From the NCBI GenBank assembly GCA_963700785.1, contig CAVOYZ010000010.1, forward strand, positions 186,001-250,000: a stretch of 64,000 nucleotides of DNA. The letters run 5' to 3'. Below the pieces are notes generated by a model, which was given only the letters and a program-made list of their open reading frames with translations, was not told the DNA's origin and ran no database searches. Each line of letters opens with the position of its first letter. Position 1 is the first letter of the stretch. The stretch comes from CAXMST01 sp963700785. GTDB taxonomy: Bacteria > Actinomycetota > Thermoleophilia > Solirubrobacterales > 70-9. Made by a program: the position numbers and the translations under genes. Below, in pieces: positions 18,011 through 25,826 of the stretch.

Positions 18011-19207
18011 TTGAGCCGAATCCTGATTCTTTCCTGGGAGTACCCGCCGCTGATCGAAGGCGGCCTGGCCCGCCATGTCCGCAAGCTCTCCGAGGCGCTG
18101 GTCGAATGCGGCACCGAGGTTCATGTGCTGACCCGGGGCGGGGAGGAGTCCCCGCGGGAGGAGAGGGGCGGGGGCGTCCACATCCACCGGGTGCTGGAGC
18201 CGACCCGGCCCCGGGACCTCGGCGAGTTCGTGGCCTGGGTCGAGCGGATGAACTCGGACATGCTGGCCGCCGGGGTCGAGCTCGGCGACCGCTTCGACTT
18301 CGAGCTCGTACACGGGCACGATTGGCTCGTCGCCGGGGCCTGTGACCACCTCGCGAGGCGGTTCGGCGCGCCGCTCGTGACCACGATCCACGCCACCGAG
18401 CACGGCCGTCATCAGGGCTGGGTCGAAAAGCACCCGCAGTCCTACATCCACGAGGTCGAGCGCTGGATCTCGAATCGGGCCGACCGGGTGATCGCCTGCA
18501 GCTACTACATGCGTGAGCAGATCTCCGACATCTTCGACGTTCCCGAGCGCCGCGTCAGCGTGATCCCCAACGGGATCGACCCCGGCGATCTGCCGGCGCC
18601 CGACGGCGCCGAGCTGGCGCGGCTCCGCGCCGAGTTCGCCGCCCCCGAGCAGCCCCTCGTGTTGCTGATCGGGCGGCTGGTCTACGAGAAGGGGTTCCAG
18701 TTCGCGCTCGAGGCGATGCCGGCGCTGATCGAGCGTGCGCCCGGCACCCGATTCTTGGTCGCGGGCTCCGGCACGCACGAGCCCGAGCTTCGCCGTCAGG
18801 CCTCGGAGCTCGGTCTGATGGAGCACGGCACCTTCCTCGGCTGGATCGGTGACGACGTCCTGCACTCGCTGTACCGGATTGCCGACGTCTGCGTGGTTCC
18901 GTCCCTCTACGAGCCCTTCGGGCTGGTCGCGCTCGAGGCGATGGCCTCCGAGTGCCCATGCATCGTCGCCGATACCGGCGGTCTGCGCGAGGTCGTGCCT
19001 GACGGCGGACAGGTTGGCCTGCGCTTTCGCTCGCGCGACCCCGAGGCGCTCGCCGAGGTTGCGGGCCGGGTCCTGACGGACGCCGGCCTGCGGGACGATC
19101 TGGTCAGCGAGGCTCGTGAGCACGTCCTCTCCTTCGACTGGCTCGAGGTGGCCGAGGAGACCGCGACGCTGTACGGGCGTCTGATCGCCGAGCGCGCGCC
19201 GGCCTGA
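18011..19207 (+). CDS. GT4 alpha-1,4-glucosyltransferase (Rv3032-like)
   Basis: A 398-aa GT-B glycosyltransferase. It has the N-terminal ILSWEYPPLIEGGLARHV glycine loop, VHGHDWLVAGA, STIH-like TTIHATEHGRHQGWV, the acceptor-side NGID, and the nucleotide-binding YEPFGLVALEAMA with its two Glu residues. The sequence closely recalls mycobacterial Rv3032, which elongates methylglucose lipopolysaccharide and glycogen. The start is TTG 18011, the only start that places SRILILSWEYPP at the N-terminus. It closes the methyltransferase-GH57-GT4 operon. Confidence 0.86.
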   Translation: MSRILILSWEYPPLIEGGLARHVRKLSEALVECGTEVHVLTRGGEESPREERGGGVHIHRVLEPTRPRDLGEFVAWVERMNSDMLAAGVELGDRFDFELVHGHDWLVAGACDHLARRFGAPLVTTIHATEHGRHQGWVEKHPQSYIHEVERWISNRADRVIACSYYMREQISDIFDVPERRVSVIPNGIDPGDLPAPDGAELARLRAEFAAPEQPLVLLIGRLVYEKGFQFALEAMPALIERAPGTRFLVAGSGTHEPELRRQASELGLMEHGTFLGWIGDDVLHSLYRIADVCVVPSLYEPFGLVALEAMASECPCIVADTGGLREVVPDGGQVGLRFRSRDPEALAEVAGRVLTDAGLRDDLVSEAREHVLSFDWLEVAEETATLYGRLIAERAPA

Positions 19208-19213
19208 TCAGGC
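19202..19213. terminator. Palindrome between convergent genes
   Basis: GCCTGATCAGGC is a perfect 12-bp palindrome that contains the stop codon of the GT4 gene and lies 2 nt from the end of the convergent acyltransferase gene. It is terminator-like but has no T-tract. Confidence 0.4.
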
Positions 19214-19215
19214 TC

Positions 19216-19944
19216 TCAGCGAGGCCCGGGGGGACCGTAGTCGCGGGGCTCGACCGGATCGCTCCAGCGCAGCGTCTGAGGCGGATCTCGCCTGCGGATC
19301 ACGCGGGCCGGGGCCCCGGCGACCACGGCGTTGGCGGGGATGTCGCGGGTGACGACGGAGTTCGCCCCGATTATCGAGTTGTCGCCGACGGCGACCCCGC
19401 GGAGCACCTGGGCGTTGTAGCCGACCCAGACGTTGTTGCCGACGACGACGTCACGCTTGTAGATGCCCTGCCTGCGGATCGGCTGCTCGACGTCGGAGAC
19501 GCAGTGGTCGAAGTCGATGAACATCGCCCGGTCGGCGATTACGCACTGCTCGCCGATCGAGACTCGCTGGTAGGCGGAGATCGTGCAGTCCTGCCCGATC
19601 ACGGTCTTCGCTCCGATCTCCACCCGGCCCTCGTGGCAGCGGATCTTGCAGCCGTGGCCGACCCAGACGAAGCGGCCCAGGCGAACGCCGGCACCGGGCC
19701 CGATCTGAAGCTGCAGCCTGGGACCGAGAAAGACCATGCCGTCGGTCTCGAGACGCCGGCCGGCGGCGGTCAGCAGTCGCCGCGCGAAGAAGCGCACGAG
19801 CAGGCGGGCGTACTTGGCGTTGATCATCCCGTGCGCCCGCGCAAACCGCAGCGCGGCGATCGGCCCCCGCTTCGGGGCGATCGACTCGACCGCGGACGCG
19901 GAGCCGGTGTCGCGCTCGCTCGCTGTTGTCGCCTGGGCGCCCAC
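19216..19944 (-). CDS. Left-handed beta-helix (hexapeptide repeat) acyltransferase
   Basis: A 242-aa protein whose second half is a LbH acyltransferase of the LacA/WbbJ type: repeats such as VEIGAKTVIGQDC, VSIGEQCVIADRA, DVVVGNNVWVGYNAQV and GVAVGDNSIIGANSVV, ending in the family motif VVAGAPARVI. It would acetylate a sugar or sugar polymer; the substrate is unknown. GTG 19944 is chosen because TATGAT lies 7 nt upstream; the ATG at 19956 lies inside that box. Residues 1-60 are a basic helical lead. It neighbours the glucan cluster and could modify the same polymer, but it is convergent and separately promoted. Confidence 0.8.
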   Translation of the reverse strand: MGAQATTASERDTGSASAVESIAPKRGPIAALRFARAHGMINAKYARLLVRFFARRLLTAAGRRLETDGMVFLGPRLQLQIGPGAGVRLGRFVWVGHGCKIRCHEGRVEIGAKTVIGQDCTISAYQRVSIGEQCVIADRAMFIDFDHCVSDVEQPIRRQGIYKRDVVVGNNVWVGYNAQVLRGVAVGDNSIIGANSVVTRDIPANAVVAGAPARVIRRRDPPQTLRWSDPVEPRDYGPPGPR

Positions 19945-19951
19945 GGCGCGG

Positions 19952-19957
19952 ATCATA
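19952..19957 (-). promoter_or_regulatory. TATGAT -10 box, leaderless start
   Basis: TATGAT on the minus strand (5 of 6 match to TATAAT), 7 nt before GTG 19944. It overlaps the ATG that would otherwise be the obvious start. Confidence 0.6.
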
Positions 19958-20035
19958 CGGTCGCCCAACGGCGGGATGCGGCGATCTGCGGGGTCACTCG
20001 CTCGGCCGCTGAGCCTTGCAATCATCCGGCGCCCG

Positions 20036-20986
20036 ATGGCAACGGTCACCGAACTTGCGGAGCGGCTGCTGAGCGGCGACAGGCGCGCCCTCGCGCGGGC
20101 GATCACGCTGATCGAGAGCGGAGACCCCAGCGGCACGGATCTGGTCGGCGCGGTCTTCCCGCGCACCGGCGGCGCAAGGATCGTCGGATTCACCGGTCCG
20201 CCCGGGGTCGGCAAGAGCACCCTGATCGGCGCCCTGACCCGCGAGCTGCGGGCCGCGGAGCGGAAGGTCGGGGTGCTCTCGATCGACCCCTCGAGCCCGT
20301 TCACCCGCGGCGCACTGCTCGGGGACCGGATACGCCTGTCCGAGCACTTCCTCGACCCGGACGTCTTCATCCGCTCGATGGCGACTCGCGGCGCGCTCGG
20401 CGGACTCGCCGAGGCGGCCCTGCAGGCGGCGCTGGTGATGGACGCGGCGGGGTTCGACGACATCCTGCTCGAGACGGTCGGCGTCGGTCAGGCCGAGATC
20501 GACATCATCGATCACGCCGACACCGTGGTGCTCGCGCTGATGCCGGGATCCGGCGACTCGATCCAGGCGCTGAAGGCCGGGGTGATGGAGATCCCGGACG
20601 TGATCGTGATCAACAAGGCCGATCATCCCTTGACCGACACGATGCTCCGCGAGGTGCGGACCGCGCTCTCGCTCGGTCCGCCGCAGGACTGGGTGGTGCC
20701 GATCGTCAAGACCGAGGCGACCACGGGGGCCGGCGTCCCGGAGCTGCTCGAGCAGATCGATGCGCACCGGGCCCAGATCGAGTCCGAGGGAACGCTCGAA
20801 CAGCGCCGTGCCCGCAACCTGCGCAACGAGGTGCTCGGCCTCGCCGCGGCAAGGCTGCGACGCGGGCTCGAGACCCGGGTCCGCGAGGACCCGGAGGTGG
20901 CGCAGCTGCTCGAACGCGTGGTCCAGCGGGAGATCGATCCGGCAACCGCCGCCGACCGGCTGCTGGAGCACGATCGCGGTGGCTGA
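20036..20986 (+). CDS. meaB: MeaB/ArgK-type G3E GTPase, chaperone of B12-dependent acyl-CoA mutase
   Basis: A 316-aa G3E-family P-loop GTPase. The Walker A is GFTGPPGVGKSTLIGAL at about residues 46-62; then come VLSIDPSSPFTRGALLGDRIRL, ETVGVGQAEIDIIDHAD (switch region typical of MeaB) and VINKADHPLTD (guanine-specifying NKAD). MeaB loads and protects adenosylcobalamin on methylmalonyl- or isobutyryl-CoA mutases. The mutase genes lie about 12 kb downstream, so the system is complete in the window but not one operon. ATG 20036 fits the family N-terminus. Confidence 0.92.
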   Translation: MATVTELAERLLSGDRRALARAITLIESGDPSGTDLVGAVFPRTGGARIVGFTGPPGVGKSTLIGALTRELRAAERKVGVLSIDPSSPFTRGALLGDRIRLSEHFLDPDVFIRSMATRGALGGLAEAALQAALVMDAAGFDDILLETVGVGQAEIDIIDHADTVVLALMPGSGDSIQALKAGVMEIPDVIVINKADHPLTDTMLREVRTALSLGPPQDWVVPIVKTEATTGAGVPELLEQIDAHRAQIESEGTLEQRRARNLRNEVLGLAAARLRRGLETRVREDPEVAQLLERVVQREIDPATAADRLLEHDRGG

Positions 20987-21359
20987 GCCGGCCCTGGAGG
21001 AGGCGTTGGGCTGGGTCGGCTTCAGGCTCGACGAGATCGGAGGCGCCGGCGCCGGGCGGGTCGAGGGACTCCTGGTCGACGCGCGGTCCCGGAGGCCGAC
21101 CTGGCTGCTTGTCAGGACCGGCCGGCTCGGGCATCGAGTGGCGGTTCCGTTCGATCACGCCGTCGCCGGTGTCGGGCGCGTCTGGGTCCCCTACCGGCGC
21201 GACCTGATCCGGAGCTGCGCCGAGGTCGATCCAGCGGCCGGGACCGGGCCCGATCTGGAGGCAGCGCTCTGCGAGCACTACGGCATTCCGGCGCGATGGC
21301 GGGCGCAGCTTGCGGGCCCCAGCGGTGAGGCCCCGAGCTCGGTTCCGGCGGCCGGCTAG
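20979..21359 (+). CDS. Small PRC-barrel-like protein
   Basis: A 126-aa protein with one PRC-barrel-like domain: ALGWVGFRLDEIGGAGAGRVEGLLVDARSRRPTWLLVRTG split over several strands, then VAVPFDHAVAGVGRVWVPY. PRC barrels often bind RNA, proteins or membranes; here the function is unknown. GTG 20979 overlaps the end of meaB, so the gene is coupled to it. It is a clear paralogue of the N-terminal domain of the protein at 21996, with the same EALGW, GVGR(L/V)E, WLLV and GRVW(I/V)PY blocks. This points to a local duplication around the coiled-coil gene between them. Confidence 0.65.
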   Translation: MAEPALEEALGWVGFRLDEIGGAGAGRVEGLLVDARSRRPTWLLVRTGRLGHRVAVPFDHAVAGVGRVWVPYRRDLIRSCAEVDPAAGTGPDLEAALCEHYGIPARWRAQLAGPSGEAPSSVPAAG

Positions 21360-21940
21360 TCGTCGGCGGGCGGCTGCGGCCGCTCGCCCTTCGCGGACTC
21401 GGCCTCCCCGCCGCCCTTGATCTCCTCCGCGTAGCTTCGCTCCAAGGTGCGCGTCGCCTCCTCGATCGCGCCGAGCACCTCGTCGAGGCTCGAGAGCTGC
21501 CGGGCGATCGAGGCCCCGCGTGGCTCGGGATCCGGCTGCTGGGCTGCAGGCGCCGGCACCTCAGCCTGGGTCCGGCCGCCGGGTGGCGGGATCGCGGCAC
21601 CGCCGCCCCCCTCGATCGCCTTCAGGATCTCCTGGATCGTTCTCTCGTGCTGGCCGAAGGCGAGCCAGAGCGCGGCGATGTCCCGCTTCAGCTCCGCAAT
21701 CTCGGTGTCTCGGGCTCCGATCTCCGCCTCGACGTCGCTTGCCTTGAGGCCGAGCAGGCGGCGGCGCAGCCGCGGGCCGTCGGAGCGCGAGGCGTCGGGG
21801 GCCGGCAGCGCGAAGCCCTGGTTCTCAGCGGCTGCCTGATCGCCGCCGGCCTGCTGCTCGTTGTCGGGGGACGCGCTCAACTCAGCGGCGAGGTTACCTC
21901 TCCGCTCGTTGCGGCTGACGGCCGGCTGCGGCGGCGCCAT
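21356..21940 (-). CDS. Unknown coiled-coil protein
   Basis: A 194-aa protein of unknown function. Residues 1-55 are polar and disordered. Residues 56-110 form a coiled coil that begins RRRLLGLKASDVEAEI and contains IAELKRDIAALWLAFGQHERTIQEIL; the start of this block recalls the DivIVA-type (RRRLRGYD..EVD) entry motif but is not diagnostic. A Pro/Gly linker and a second helix (LSSLDEVLGAIEEATRTLERSYAEEIK) follow. Its stop overlaps the stop of the PRC-barrel gene by 4 bp. Context with PRC-barrel and other coiled-coil genes suggests a structural or polar-scaffold role, as inference. Confidence 0.62.
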   Translation of the reverse strand: MAPPQPAVSRNERRGNLAAELSASPDNEQQAGGDQAAAENQGFALPAPDASRSDGPRLRRRLLGLKASDVEAEIGARDTEIAELKRDIAALWLAFGQHERTIQEILKAIEGGGGAAIPPPGGRTQAEVPAPAAQQPDPEPRGASIARQLSSLDEVLGAIEEATRTLERSYAEEIKGGGEAESAKGERPQPPADD

Positions 21941-21995
21941 TCCGGGTGGTAGGTTTCCCCTCCGGCGCCACGGCGCAACCGTATCGGAGGATTGG

Positions 21996-23000
21996 ATGAT
22001 CGCCGCTGAGCTTCGCGGAGGAAGCAGGCTGAGCCTTGATGAAGCCTTGGGCTGGATCGGCTCCCGGGTCGATGACCTCTACGGGGTCGGAGTCGGCCGG
22101 CTCGAGGACATCTGGATCGACCCCGGAACCGGCATCCCGCGCTGGCTCTTGGTCAAGGAGGGCCGCTTCGACGGCCGCGCGACGTTGATCCCCTTCGACG
22201 ACGCCAGCGCCGGCGCCGGCCGCGTCTGGATTCCCTACGACCAGGACGTCGTCAGGCGGGCGCCGGAGGTCGAGCCGGGCTCGCCGCTAACTCAGCAGCT
22301 CGAGTCGGCACTGCGCCGCCACTACGCTGCCAGCGCCGCCGCGGCCGTGCCACACGCGGGCGTCCCGCAGGCGCCTTCGGGACCCGGGCCCGGCGCCGGG
22401 ACGACCCACTCCCAGCAGCCGCCGTACGAGCAAGCTTCCCCCTACCGGCAGCCGGACCCCTACTACCGCCAGCCCGCCGCTGACCGGCAGCCCTACGGGC
22501 ACCCCGGTCAGGCCGAATACGGGGCCCCTGCGCAATATCCCCGGATCGAGGAGCCGGGCGGATACCCGCAGGCTCCGATCGACCCCGACCACTCCCGGGC
22601 CCAGCAGTATGCGGCGCCGCCGCCGGCCGACGCGGTGCCGCCGCGCACGGTGCCCCCGATGCGGGCAGCGCCGCCGCCACCGCGGCCGCCGGCCCCCGTC
22701 CAGCGCTTCCCCTCACCGGTCCCTCCGCCCGAGCCACCCGAAGGCCGGCTCGGGCGTCGGCCCGGGCAGCCGCCGCTCGCCGCGGTCGAGGACGATCGCG
22801 GCCCCGAGGACGGCGGAGCCTCTTCGCCGGTCCCGGATTCGGCCGCGGCCTCCGGGGATCAGCAAGGGGCAGTGGCGATGCCCGTGATTCACGCGCTCGA
22901 CCGGCCATACCGGGTTGAGATGCAGTTCGAGGGCGAGTTGCGGATCTCCGGCGAGCTGAAGGGATTCCGGATGACGCCGGTGGAGGAGCCCCCCGCCTGA
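21996..23000 (+). CDS. PRC-barrel protein with long Pro/Tyr-rich linker and C-terminal motif
   Basis: A 334-aa protein with a PRC-barrel-like domain at about residues 10-110 (DEALGWIGSRVDDLYGVGVG, RWLLVKEGRFDG, GRVWIPYDQDVV). A 170-residue linker rich in Pro, Tyr, Gln and Ala follows (PYRQPDPYYRQP), then a short conserved-looking tail (DRPYRVEMQFEGELRISGELKGFRM). ATG 21996 has a GGAGG at 21986-21990. The function is unknown; the layout (folded domain, disordered linker, terminal peptide) is typical of scaffold or adaptor proteins. It is divergent from the coiled-coil gene at 21940 and convergent with the one at 23686. Confidence 0.66.
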   Translation: MIAAELRGGSRLSLDEALGWIGSRVDDLYGVGVGRLEDIWIDPGTGIPRWLLVKEGRFDGRATLIPFDDASAGAGRVWIPYDQDVVRRAPEVEPGSPLTQQLESALRRHYAASAAAAVPHAGVPQAPSGPGPGAGTTHSQQPPYEQASPYRQPDPYYRQPAADRQPYGHPGQAEYGAPAQYPRIEEPGGYPQAPIDPDHSRAQQYAAPPPADAVPPRTVPPMRAAPPPPRPPAPVQRFPSPVPPPEPPEGRLGRRPGQPPLAAVEDDRGPEDGGASSPVPDSAAASGDQQGAVAMPVIHALDRPYRVEMQFEGELRISGELKGFRMTPVEEPPA

Positions 23001-23025
23001 GCGATCGGGGCCCGTGCTCAGGCGG
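22993..23025. terminator. Bidirectional hairpin terminator containing both stop codons
   Basis: CCGCCTGAGC (22993-23002) and GCTCAGGCGG (23016-23025) form a perfect 10-bp stem with a 13-nt loop. The TGA of the PRC-barrel gene (22998-23000) and the stop of the convergent gene (23018-23020) sit in opposite arms. Confidence 0.7.
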
Positions 23026-23686
23026 CCAGCGCGTCGCCGGGGAGCGCGTCCGGCCGGCCTGGCAGGGCCGTGGCCTCGGTCTCCGCCTGCACCCTGTCCT
23101 GGTCCGGCTCCGCGATCTGGCGCGCGGTTTCCGAAAGCGCCCGGACGAAGTCATCGAACTGGTGGCGAATCCGTTCGGCGTCCTCCATCCCGACGGTGAG
23201 CGCTTCGGCGCGCTGCGTGATTCCGTCGCTCAGCGAGCCGAGGCGCTGCTGCTGCTCCGCCACCATCCCCTCCGAGACCCGTCTCGCATCGTCGAGGTAG
23301 ATCCCGGCCTCGTGCTCGACCGCCCCCCAGCGCTCGCGAATCCCCGCCTCGGCGACCCGGCGGATCTCCGCTGCCTCATGCTCGACCGCTCCGAGCATCG
23401 TGTTGACGAGGCTCTCGACCCGCCGCTTGGCGCGCTCGAGGTATTCGTGCGCCTCGCGTTCGGCGGCCCGCATCGGCCCCTCGAAGGCAGCGGTGCGGTC
23501 GGACTGCATCGGCCGGCCCAGCGCCTGGTGGGCGGCGGCCCGCTCGGTCAGGGCCTCCACCTTCCGGGAGAGGTCACGGGTCGCGAGGTCGAGGCCGGAG
23601 ATCGCAGCATCGATGTCGCTCCCGGTCCACTCGGGTTCCTCGCTCAGAGCTAGCGGCCGCATTGGGCTGTCCTGGTGGTCCGGCAT
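23018..23686 (-). CDS. Unknown coiled-coil protein (paralogue of next gene)
   Basis: A 222-aa, mostly helical protein of unknown function. Heptad-rich helices include LATRDLSRKVEALTERAAAH, AEREAHEYLERAKRRVESLV and EHEAAEIRRVAEAGIRER, with a final block GMEDAERIRHQFDDFVRALS. That block matches RLDDAAPVREGFESLVRGLG of the gene at 24594, so the two are paralogues. ATG 23686 is chosen for the GGAGAG 5 nt upstream. There is no signal peptide or membrane segment. A 13-bp palindrome over its promoter suggests regulation. Confidence 0.62.
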   Translation of the reverse strand: MPDHQDSPMRPLALSEEPEWTGSDIDAAISGLDLATRDLSRKVEALTERAAAHQALGRPMQSDRTAAFEGPMRAAEREAHEYLERAKRRVESLVNTMLGAVEHEAAEIRRVAEAGIRERWGAVEHEAGIYLDDARRVSEGMVAEQQQRLGSLSDGITQRAEALTVGMEDAERIRHQFDDFVRALSETARQIAEPDQDRVQAETEATALPGRPDALPGDALAA

Positions 23687-23735
23687 CGGCTCTCCTCTCG
23701 ACAGCATCGGTTGATCCAGATCCTGCGTGGCGGCT

Positions 23736-23750
23736 GACTCGGTGAGTCTA
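23736..23750 (-). promoter_or_regulatory. Palindrome overlapping a -10 box
   Basis: GACTCGGTGAGTC (23736-23748) is a 5-bp inverted repeat with a 3-nt centre. It overlaps TAGACT on the minus strand (23745-23750), a -10 candidate for the coiled-coil gene about 60 nt downstream. A repressor site is plausible. Confidence 0.35.
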
Positions 23751-23814
23751 AGAACCGGTGCGGCGGTAGAAGTCGTGCTCCGTCGGCCGCGAACGACGCC
23801 CGTCTTCGAGGCCG

Positions 23815-24594
23815 CTAGCGGGGAAAAGCAGCCCAGGGGACGCGGGCGCCGCCGGCGCTGCCGGCGCCGAAGACCTCGTCGAGGATCGAACCGGGATCGG
23901 GCACCCCGATCGAGTTGTGGAGGTGATCGCCGACCTCGGCTCGCGTCTGACCGGCCGCCGCCATTCGCATCGCCGCGAGCAGCCCCTCGTCGAACCCGTA
24001 CCGGCCCGCCTCGGTCGGCTGAGGCGGCGCCGGATCCGGGCCCGGCGCCGCGGGCGGCTCCGGCGGTGCGGGTGGGGCCGTCGGGGCCCACGCCGGTGGG
24101 CCCGTGTCGGCCGTCGACGCGGGCGCTGCCTCGAGAGCCGGTCCCGCGGGCGGAGCCGGCGATGCGACGCCCTCGTGAAGTGCTGGAGCGCTGAACCCGG
24201 TCCTGCCGCGCTCGGCCTCGGTGCTGAGCCGCTCGGCCGCCTCCCCGAGGCCCCGGACCAGGCTCTCGAAGCCCTCGCGAACCGGGGCCGCGTCGTCGAG
24301 CCTGCCGACGACCGCGTCGGCCTTGGAGACGATCTCGTCGCTGAGCTCGGCAATGCGGCGACGGCGCTCATCGATCAGGTTGTCCGCGTGGCGGCATGCC
24401 TGATCGAGGTAGCGGCGCGCCTCCTCGTGGGCATCCGCGCGGAGTTGCTCGGCCTCCCGCTCGACCGCGTCGAGGATCGCCGTCACCCGGCGCGAGATCT
24501 CCGGCGCCAGAGCGCCCTCCGGGAAGCTGACGCCGTTCGGGGGCGCCGCCGCTTCGCTGCTCCGCTCGGGGCTCTGTGCTGGTTCCTCGCTCAT
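23815..24594 (-). CDS. Unknown coiled-coil protein with Pro/Ala-rich linker
   Basis: A 259-aa protein of unknown function. Residues 25-130 are helical (RRVTAILDAVEREAEQLRAD, EEARRYLDQACRHADNLID, RRRRIAELSDEIVSKADAVV). A Pro/Ala-rich linker follows at about 140-195, then a folded-looking C-terminus (GRYGFDEGLLAAMRMAAAGQ, NSIGVPDPGSILDEVFG). It is paralogous to the product at 23686 over the helical part. A TACGCT box at 24648-24653 on the minus strand may be its -10, giving a leader of about 45 nt. Role unknown; similar helical proteins act as scaffolds at poles or septa. Confidence 0.6.
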   Translation of the reverse strand: MSEEPAQSPERSSEAAAPPNGVSFPEGALAPEISRRVTAILDAVEREAEQLRADAHEEARRYLDQACRHADNLIDERRRRIAELSDEIVSKADAVVGRLDDAAPVREGFESLVRGLGEAAERLSTEAERGRTGFSAPALHEGVASPAPPAGPALEAAPASTADTGPPAWAPTAPPAPPEPPAAPGPDPAPPQPTEAGRYGFDEGLLAAMRMAAAGQTRAEVGDHLHNSIGVPDPGSILDEVFGAGSAGGARVPWAAFPR

Positions 24595-24668
24595 CAAGAC
24601 GCGAACACCCGGACCCGGCGCGCCGGCCGGGCAGCTGCTCGCTTTGCAGCGTACTCCACCGCGGGCCG

Positions 24669-25814
24669 TCAGCAGCCGAGCTGGCGGGCGATCACCATCT
24701 GTTGGATCTCGTCGGTGCCCTCGCCGATCGTGAGGATCTTGGCGTCGCGATAGAAGCGGCACACCGGGTACTCCTCGATGTACCCGTAGCCGCCGTGAAT
24801 CTGGACCGCCTCCTCGGCAGCACGGACCGCCAGCCGCCCGGTCTTCAGCTTCGCCTGGGCCGCGGTCAGGGTGAACGGCTCGCCCCGGTCCTTGAGGATC
24901 GCGGCCTTGTAGGTGAGCAGCCGTGCCGCCTCGATCTCGGTCGTCAGATCGGCGAGCTTCGCCTGGATCGTCTGGAACTTCGAGATCGAGCGGCCGAAGG
25001 CCTGACGCTCCTTCGCATAGGCGAGCGCCTCATCGAGGGCGCCCTGGGCGAGGCCGACGCCCATCGCGGCCACCCCGATGCGGCCCCCGTCGAGGATCTG
25101 CAGGAACTGCTTGAAGCCGGCGCCCCGCGGCCCGAGCAGGTTCTCCTCGGGCACCCGGCATTCGTCGAACGCCAGCGGCCGCGTGTCGGAGGCGTTCCAT
25201 CCCATCTTCCGGTACGGCTCCAGCTGGCTGTAGCCGGGGGTGCCGTTCGGGACGATGATGTTGCTGATCTCGCGGGCGCCGTCGCCGCCGCCGGTTGTGG
25301 CGGTGATCGACACGCAGCCGGAGATTTCGGTGCCGGCGTTGGTGATGAACTGCTTGCTGCCGTCGATCACCCACTCGCCGGCCTCAAGCCGGGCGGTCGT
25401 CCGGACGTTGCCGGCATCGGAGCCCGCCTCGGGCTCGGTCAGGCCGAAGGCCGCGAGCTTGCGGCCGGAGGTCAGCTCCGGCAGCCACTCCTGCCGCTGC
25501 GCGGCGGAGCCGAACAGATGGATCGGCATCGTCCCGAGCGAGATGTGCGCCGCCATCGTGATCGCCACCGAGGAGTCGATCCGGGCCAGCTCCTCGACCG
25601 CGAGCGCGTAGCTGAGGCCGTCGGCGCCGCCGCCCCCGAGCTCCTCCGGGAACGGGATCCCGAGCAGGCCGAGCTCCCCCATCTGGCTGACCAGCTCGTA
25701 GGGGAAGGCATGCTCGCGATCGAGCCGCTCGGCGGCGGGAGCGACCTCGCCGATCGCGAACTCGCGCACCGTGTCCCGGAGCAGGCGCTGCTCGTCTGTC
25801 AGATCGAAGTCCAT
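24669..25814 (-). CDS. Acyl-CoA dehydrogenase
   Basis: A 381-aa FAD-dependent acyl-CoA dehydrogenase for the first step of beta-oxidation or branched-chain acyl-CoA degradation. Family motifs: FGLTEPEAGSDAGN (FAD/substrate), GGRIGVAAMGVGLAQGALD, and IHGGYGYIEEYPVCRFYRDAK then IGEGTDEIQ, in which the Glu of GEGT is the catalytic base in short-chain and medium-chain types. Length is normal. It is 12 nt downstream of pepA and probably in the same transcript. Electrons would go to EtfBA at 34.8 kb. Confidence 0.92.
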   Translation of the reverse strand: MDFDLTDEQRLLRDTVREFAIGEVAPAAERLDREHAFPYELVSQMGELGLLGIPFPEELGGGGADGLSYALAVEELARIDSSVAITMAAHISLGTMPIHLFGSAAQRQEWLPELTSGRKLAAFGLTEPEAGSDAGNVRTTARLEAGEWVIDGSKQFITNAGTEISGCVSITATTGGGDGAREISNIIVPNGTPGYSQLEPYRKMGWNASDTRPLAFDECRVPEENLLGPRGAGFKQFLQILDGGRIGVAAMGVGLAQGALDEALAYAKERQAFGRSISKFQTIQAKLADLTTEIEAARLLTYKAAILKDRGEPFTLTAAQAKLKTGRLAVRAAEEAVQIHGGYGYIEEYPVCRFYRDAKILTIGEGTDEIQQMVIARQLGC

Positions 25815-25826
25815 CGCCTGAGCAGG

